From a virus: DNA of 33,525 nt. The translations under genes were made by a program, and so were the position numbers. The first letter of the stretch is position 1, and every line of letters begins with the position of its first letter. Positions 30,377-33,525 of the stretch are shown one piece after another. The DNA lies in the IMG/VR virus record IMGVR_UViG_3300010373_000102, positions 1 through 33,525 of that record. One strand, given 5' to 3'. Under the pieces are notes generated by a model that saw nothing but the letters and a program-made list of their open reading frames with translations, did not search any database and was not told where the DNA came from.

Positions 30377-30459
30377 TGCTGCGGGCTGGACTCGAACCAG
30401 CGACCGGATAATCGAGGCATTTAGCCCCGAACCCTCTCTACCAACTGAGCTACCGCAGG
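30377..30459 (-). tRNA. tRNA-like element 2, near-complete cloverleaf, isotype unclear
   Basis: 83 nt without CCA. Readable parts are acceptor CCTGCGG with CCGCAGC (6 of 7 pairs, position 1-72 is C-C), T8-A9, D arm GCTC-AGTTGGTA-GAG, T arm GCTGG-TTCGAGT-CCAGC and discriminator A. The best anticodon arm is CGGGG-CTAAATG-CCTCG with U33. It is displaced by 4 nt and gives anticodon AAA with T37. The variable region is about 11 nt. The features are close to, but not, canonical, so decoding capacity is uncertain. It begins about 34 nt after the predicted promoter start. Confidence 0.5.
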
Positions 30460-30499
30460 AGTCTTGGCAAATTCTGGAGGCACCTATGCCCCCGACGAC

Positions 30500-30527
30500 A
30501 TAATGCCACGCTTTTTCAGGTTGTCAA
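30500..30527 (-). promoter_or_regulatory. sigma70-like late promoter candidate (pR'-like)
   Basis: On the - strand the -35 TTGACA is perfect (30522-30527). A 16-bp spacer leads to CATTAT (30500-30505), a 4/6 match to the -10. The predicted start is near 30493. It lies just downstream of the stop of the gene at 30537-30917 and upstream of the tRNA-like elements and terminator. Order and orientation parallel lambda Q-pR'-tR'. Confidence 0.6.
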
Positions 30528-30536
30528 GCTTTATTT

Positions 30537-30917
30537 TCAGCACACCCCAGCGCCCACTAGGCGGCGCAGCAGCGTCGTTCTGGCCTCAATCAGAATCGTT
30601 GTGCGCTCGAACGGGTCCGCTGGCAACCGCGGGCTTGTCCATACGTTGTATCCGGTTACGAGGTTGCGGGCCTGCAGCTGGATCGCCGTGCGGTGAACAG
30701 GCTCTAGCTCCCCGATATGGAAGTCGATGGCGTGCATGGTGGTGTTGTGCAGCGTCGAGTCCACCACATCGTTTTCGCTATCCCACTGGCGCGAGGTCTT
30801 CACGTCGACAAACATGGCGCTCGCCCCGTGCGATTGGACGCCGCTCCATGATTTTGCCCAGCGATACCAGCCCGAGATCAGGTCGTCCAGCAGGTTGTCG
30901 GTTTCGTCGCGCACCAT
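30537..30917 (-). CDS. possible late-gene regulator (126 aa)
   Basis: ATG 30917 has AAAGGGG upstream. The protein begins RDETDNLLDDLISGWYRWAK and contains SRQWDSENDVVDSTLHNTTM, HAIDFHIGELEPVHRTAIQL and QARNLVTGYNVWTSPRLPA. The C-terminal helix is RTTILIEARTTLLRRL. This pattern recalls conserved proteins at the end of early operons in betaproteobacterial temperate phages. It is the last gene before the late promoter, the position of Q in lambda, so an antiterminator or late activator role is inferred. No known Q motif is recognised. Confidence 0.6.
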   Translation of the reverse strand: MVRDETDNLLDDLISGWYRWAKSWSGVQSHGASAMFVDVKTSRQWDSENDVVDSTLHNTTMHAIDFHIGELEPVHRTAIQLQARNLVTGYNVWTSPRLPADPFERTTILIEARTTLLRRLVGAGVC

Positions 30918-30927
30918 GCATTCCCCT

Positions 30928-31332
30928 TTATTGACTCAAAGATTGACCGACCGCCGCATTCCAGACGCTCTGCAGCACCAGCGGGCCTTTTCTGTCGGTT
31001 CGACCGTAGTTCTTTTCCCGCTCATAGCGCGGGCTGGGCGTCCCGTTGCGCGGTTTGGGCTTCGGGCATGCCTTGAGCAAACCCTGCTCGATGGCTCCCT
31101 GCCAGTCCGGCCGAACGCTCCAGCGCTGGGGCTTGGCGGTCATATCTTTGGTGAAGAGGCCCATGAGCGCACCTCGGCTCGTGGCCTTGCGCGTGGCGTT
31201 CAGATCGTGGATGCCGGTTCGCTCGTTGATCTCGTAGACATTGGCTGGGCCGCGTGTGAGAATTTCGCAGACTGCGATGATCTTGGGGCCGGGCGGGTGG
31301 CCGCTGGGGCGTCTTGTGGGTTTCTTGCTCAT
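30928..31332 (-). CDS. predicted HTH-like protein (134 aa)
   Basis: ATG 31332 has GGAGG about 8 nt upstream and overlaps the previous stop. Residues 18-60 could form a winged helix (IIAVCEILTRGPANVYEINE; RTGIHDLNATRKATSRGALM). The C-terminal half is basic (RPDWQGAIEQGLLKACPKPK; RYEREKNYGRTDRKG). The region fits DNA binding, and its place before the late-regulator gene suggests gene control. The family is not identified. Confidence 0.65.
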   Translation of the reverse strand: MSKKPTRRPSGHPPGPKIIAVCEILTRGPANVYEINERTGIHDLNATRKATSRGALMGLFTKDMTAKPQRWSVRPDWQGAIEQGLLKACPKPKPRNGTPSPRYEREKNYGRTDRKGPLVLQSVWNAAVGQSLSQ

Positions 31333-31523
31333 TCGGCCACCTCCATCAGCACGTCGCGCTGTCTAAAGATTACGTCCCTCGGTGGCCCTGGCCCATCCAA
31401 GGTTGCAACCACGTCGCCGTCATGACCCATGAATTTGAAGATCAGGTCAACGCTATGAAATTGCGCCATAACCATGCGGTCGCCGGCCTTCACCTTGTTT
31501 CGGTCAAAAGGTTCAAGCTTCAT
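31329..31523 (-). CDS. small hypothetical protein (64 aa)
   Basis: ATG 31523 overlaps the preceding small gene's stop (TCATGA). It is beta-rich (KLEPFDRNKVKAGDRMVMAQ; VDLIFKFMGHDGDVVATLDG), looks like a small SH3-like or KOW-like fold, and ends in RQRDVLMEVAE. There are no membrane segments. The 4-nt overlap with the next gene supports translation. Unknown function. Confidence 0.65.
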   Translation of the reverse strand: MKLEPFDRNKVKAGDRMVMAQFHSVDLIFKFMGHDGDVVATLDGPGPPRDVIFRQRDVLMEVAE

Positions 31524-31633
31524 GACGTCGATTCATAATTGATAGCAGACGGGGTATACACATCACGGCGCGCCGCCTGTTTTAGTTGGTAAATCATGGC
31601 GAGAACTGCAAGATAAACAAAGGTCCGTCTCAT
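31520..31633 (-). CDS. 37-aa small membrane protein
   Basis: This ORF starts at ATG 31633, overlapping the previous stop (ATGA), and ends in an ATGA overlap with the next gene, so it fits exactly into the operon. MRRTFVYLAVLAMIYQLKQA is a short hydrophobic helix with positive flanks. The rest is polar (RDVYTPSAINYESTS). It was recognised from the overlaps rather than from homology. Confidence 0.55.
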   Translation of the reverse strand: MRRTFVYLAVLAMIYQLKQAARRDVYTPSAINYESTS

Positions 31634-31875
31634 GGCAGGATATCCTTGAGCTTCACGCCGTAGGGCGTCACGCAATCGCCATCAATTCCGAAGCTGATCC
31701 GGGATTTAGGGTCTGTCGGGTCTTTCTCAAACCTGATGAGTTCGCCGAACATCGCCATGTTCCGGAGCATCTTGTGCGCAATCGTGGCGTCCATTCCGAA
31801 TTTATCGGCGACCTCGGCGGCGTTTTTAACGCCTTCTTCATGCAGATGCGTCCAGATTTCAGAGTATCTTGTCAT
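31630..31875 (-). CDS. winged-helix-like protein (81 aa)
   Basis: ATG 31875 has AGGAG about 10 nt upstream and overlaps the preceding gene's stop. The segment YSEIWTHLHEEGVKNAAEVA, then DKFGMDATIAHKMLRNMAMF and GELIRFEKD, reads as a winged helix (helix-turn-helix followed by a beta wing). It may be a transcription regulator or a DNA-binding adaptor. It lies in the same operon as the other HTH-like gene. Confidence 0.65.
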   Translation of the reverse strand: MTRYSEIWTHLHEEGVKNAAEVADKFGMDATIAHKMLRNMAMFGELIRFEKDPTDPKSRISFGIDGDCVTPYGVKLKDILP

Positions 31876-32165
31876 GCTGCTACCGGCTCCTTTCGTGGAG
31901 CCCAGGTCAGGGTTTCATCCTCACCGGGGTTGTCGCGGATGGGGCGAAGATAAGCGTCAGGTATGGCGTTTCCGCTCTCGGCTGGAAGGCCACTCCTAAT
32001 CCAAACACCCGCCAGGGAGTTGTTATCCGTCACCCATATTGGGCCAAGAAACGGGGCGAACCGATCGAATCCCGCCGGGTGCAATTCCAAACAGCGAACA
32101 ACCTTCCCCTCGTTGCCGCACACACTCTTCACCACAATCGCTAGATCGCCCTCTTTGCAATTCAT
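31872..32165 (-). CDS. conserved phage protein (97 aa)
   Basis: ATG 32165 has GAGGAGG upstream. The N-terminus KEGDLAIVVKSVCGNEGKVV followed by RCLEL and the C-terminal PDAYLRPIRDNPGEDETLTW are highly typical of a conserved protein in phages of Burkholderia, Neisseria and related hosts. The GDLAxVxxSxxGNxGxxVxCL start resembles an SH3-like or KOW-like beta barrel. The function is unknown. Confidence 0.85.
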   Translation of the reverse strand: MNCKEGDLAIVVKSVCGNEGKVVRCLELHPAGFDRFAPFLGPIWVTDNNSLAGVWIRSGLPAESGNAIPDAYLRPIRDNPGEDETLTWAPRKEPVAA

Positions 32166-32515
32166 AGGACCTCCTCAATATCAAACTCTTCAAACCTCGG
32201 CAACCTAGCCGGCCAGTTTCCATCGGCGCTGATTCGCGCTCGCGTTTGTGCGCCCCACTTCATCGCGAGATACAGCGTCTCTTCCCGTGAAAACAGCTCG
32301 TACCGATCAAACGGTCCGTGGCACCCCTTGGACAGGAAGCTAGGGGCGCACAGCGGGAAGCAGGACAAGTCACTCTGCTTGATACCCTTGCCAGTGGGTG
32401 GTGGGTGGGCTGCTTGGGAGCGGTCATGTAAGCCGCAGTTGGCGCATGGGAGCAACGCGACCAGCCGGCGATATTTCTCCGACCGGACGACGCTTTCTTT
32501 GGGGAAGGATTTCAC
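32162..32515 (-). CDS. HNH-like/Ref-like zinc-binding phage protein (117 aa)
   Basis: The start GTG 32515 (GTGA overlap, AGGAGG 7 nt upstream) was preferred over GTG 32521. It contains RSEKYRRLVALLPCANCG (C-x-x-C), QAAHPPPTGKGIKQSDLSCF, PLC and KGCHGPFDRY, a Cys/His pattern resembling the His-Me (HNH) fold of Ref-like and other phage recombination nucleases. It may be a structure-specific or recombination-linked nuclease. It is next to the NinB-like gene. Confidence 0.75.
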   Translation of the reverse strand: MKSFPKESVVRSEKYRRLVALLPCANCGLHDRSQAAHPPPTGKGIKQSDLSCFPLCAPSFLSKGCHGPFDRYELFSREETLYLAMKWGAQTRARISADGNWPARLPRFEEFDIEEVL

Positions 32516-32970
32516 GCGCACGCCTCCTGCGCATAGACCGGCTCAGCCGGAAATTCCAGCCGCACGCCGCGCCCGCCAAAATCCGCCTGCATGGCCTCGG
32601 CATACCGCGAGAGCTGTGGTTTTGTCATGAGCGACGTGACCGGCCAGCAGCGCATGGCGATGATCTTTTTCTCGTAAGACAGCGGCTTGATCACCGTGTC
32701 GTAAGCCCCGCGGAATTCGTCATCCTCTGCGCGCAGGATCGGCACGCCGTGGTGCAGCTTGCAATAGCACTTCCAGCCCAGCGCGTCATCCTCGGGCAGC
32801 TCGCGGGCCAGTTGTCCGTACCATGCGTGTGTGATGGCGTTTTGCGGAAGGCTGCGATCCTGGCCGGTCTTGACGCTCAGGCGCAGGAATCCGAACTGCC
32901 GCCACATTTCCCGCAGATTGCCAAGGGCGGCTTGCAGCGACTCGGTGCTGTTGATGATGAGGGCGCTCAC
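32512..32970 (-). CDS. ninB: NinB-like recombination protein
   Basis: 152 aa; start GTG 32970, overlapping the preceding stop (GTGA). The NinB family signature is FLRLSVKTGQDRSLPQNAIT (about 28-47), followed by HAWYGQLARELPEDDALGW, CKLHHGVPILRAEDDEF and SLMTKPQLSRYAEAMQADFG. Lambda NinB (Orf) binds DNA and helps phage recombination with RecF-type mediators. It partners functionally with Erf on the left arm. Length agrees with NinB (146 aa). Confidence 0.85.
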   Translation of the reverse strand: MSALIINSTESLQAALGNLREMWRQFGFLRLSVKTGQDRSLPQNAITHAWYGQLARELPEDDALGWKCYCKLHHGVPILRAEDDEFRGAYDTVIKPLSYEKKIIAMRCWPVTSLMTKPQLSRYAEAMQADFGGRGVRLEFPAEPVYAQEACA

Positions 32971-33086
32971 TGCTTTTCCTTCCAATTCGCGTAGGCAGCG
33001 GCTGGCGTGTAGCCAAGACCTGTCCCCCATCGTCCCGGCACCCAGCAGTACCAAAGGCAATCGAGCTTTTTCAGGCGTGGCTTCAC
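32967..33086 (-). CDS. small basic protein (39 aa)
   Basis: The start GTG 33086 overlaps the DUF1064 stop (GTGA), and the stop overlaps the ninB GTG. The product is KPRLKKLDCLWYCWVPGRWG followed by TGLGYTPAAAYANWKEKQ. The pattern with aromatic residues and AYxxWK is a known small phage protein of unknown role. Coupling on both sides supports translation. Confidence 0.65.
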   Translation of the reverse strand: MKPRLKKLDCLWYCWVPGRWGTGLGYTPAAAYANWKEKQ

Positions 33087-33415
33087 GAGACCACCTCCAC
33101 TTGGATCTGATGCACCGTCGCCATGAGGTGTTGTTTCACGCGAAACAATGGCGTGATGATGCCCTTTACGTCTTCGCAAACAACCCGCTTGTTTTTCAAA
33201 TCGAAGTACCGAAAGTCCGCTCTGTAGCGAAGCGCCGGTTTCTTTCGAGCACCGATCACAACCGCAGGCGCGAGCACGTAGACCGGCTGGCGCTCCAGAT
33301 TTGAGATATACCCGGCCCGCTCCAGAATAAGCAGCTCGCCATACCTGCGCGCCTCAGCTTTGGAATCGAAAACTATTCCCGCGACGGTCGTTTTGATTGC
33401 GCCGTATTTGCTCAT
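33083..33415 (-). CDS. DUF1064-family protein
   Basis: 110 aa; ATG 33415 with GGGGAGC upstream. The family signature is SKYGAIKTTVAGIVFDSKAE followed by ARRYGELLILERAGYISNLE and RQPVYVLAP, then YRADFRYFD, VVCEDVKGIIT and FRVKQHLM. The DSKxEA...YxADFxY...VxEDxKG arrangement suggests a small PD-(D/E)xK-like nuclease fold. It belongs to phage replication and recombination operons. Function not proven. Confidence 0.88.
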   Translation of the reverse strand: MSKYGAIKTTVAGIVFDSKAEARRYGELLILERAGYISNLERQPVYVLAPAVVIGARKKPALRYRADFRYFDLKNKRVVCEDVKGIITPLFRVKQHLMATVHQIQVEVVS

Positions 33416-33525
33416 GACTTGCTCCCCGTCCAGCTCGCGACCTGAACTCCGACAAAGGTCAGAAAGAACAGGACGCCCAGTAGCACGAAAGCGAGCACGT
33501 CGAGCGCGAAGATGATGGCTGTGCC
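33412..33525 (-). CDS. membrane protein, 5' end outside window
   Basis: The frame is open from the window edge to TGA 33412-33414, which overlaps the ATG of the DUF1064 gene. The visible 37 residues contain a membrane span AFVLLGVLFFLTFVGVQVAS and a short polar end WTGSKS. The start is not seen. Coupled overlap indicates it belongs to the same operon. Confidence 0.6.
   Translation of the reverse strand, partial: GTAIIFALDVLAFVLLGVLFFLTFVGVQVASWTGSKS

Noticed and set aside
1-33525. Integrase, repressor, Cro or attachment site
   Set aside because: None was recognised; the regions likely to hold them lie beyond both ends, so the temperate life style is only inferred.

Overview
The window is about 33.5 kb of a GC-rich temperate-type phage or prophage with P22-like (short-tailed, podovirus) virion genes. 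Evidence: an Sf6-type small terminase, a PBSX/Sf6-like large terminase, a P22-type portal, a scaffold, a P22-type coat protein, gp4-like and gp10-like tail proteins, gp7/gp20/gp16-like ejection proteins and a beta-helix tailspike, in P22 order. The base composition, the start-codon use and the style of the small accessory proteins suggest a proteobacterial host, most likely a betaproteobacterium (inference). No integrase, repressor, Cro or replication initiator is seen. Both window ends cut through genes, so the immunity and replication core probably lies outside.

Left arm (1-7064, + strand): a tightly packed early/accessory operon in which most genes overlap by 4 nt (ATGA or GTGA). It opens inside a gene carrying a 23-copy, 12-bp tandem repeat. 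Small phage proteins follow, then a sigma70-like promoter with a structured RNA resembling the P1 C4 / P4 CI immunity RNAs. Next come an Erf single-strand annealing protein, an HNH endonuclease, a DnaQ-like exonuclease, a zinc-finger protein, a DUF1643 protein and several modular hypothetical proteins.

Middle (7018-29748, - strand): the late region, read leftward from about 29.7 kb. The order is a 23-aa ORF, a GroES-like protein, TerS, an HNH protein, TerL, portal, three small or decoration-like virion proteins (one with a LamG domain and six repeats), scaffold, coat, a small virion protein, gp4, gp10, a small virion protein, a 2-oxoglutarate hydroxylase, an acetyltransferase, three ejection proteins and the tailspike. 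The lysis cassette follows: membrane proteins, holin, lambda R-like transglycosylase and Rz with an embedded Rz1. Intrinsic terminators lie between several of the capsid genes. Two small membrane-protein genes run against the late operon at 11181-11494 (moron-like).

Right arm (29749-33525): a roughly 780-bp region without a secure gene holds a - strand promoter, two tRNA-like elements, a structured leader and a terminator. Upstream of it is a - strand operon of regulatory and recombination genes: DUF1064, NinB-like, an HNH/Ref-like protein, two winged-helix-like proteins and a possible late regulator. The order regulator, promoter, terminator, late genes resembles the lambda Q-pR'-tR' switch.

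The parts suggest a lambdoid-style temperate life cycle. Homologous recombination functions are split between the two arms, a regulator-controlled late promoter drives packaging, assembly and lysis, and RNA-based immunity is possible in the left operon. All family assignments come from reading the sequence by eye; no database search was run.
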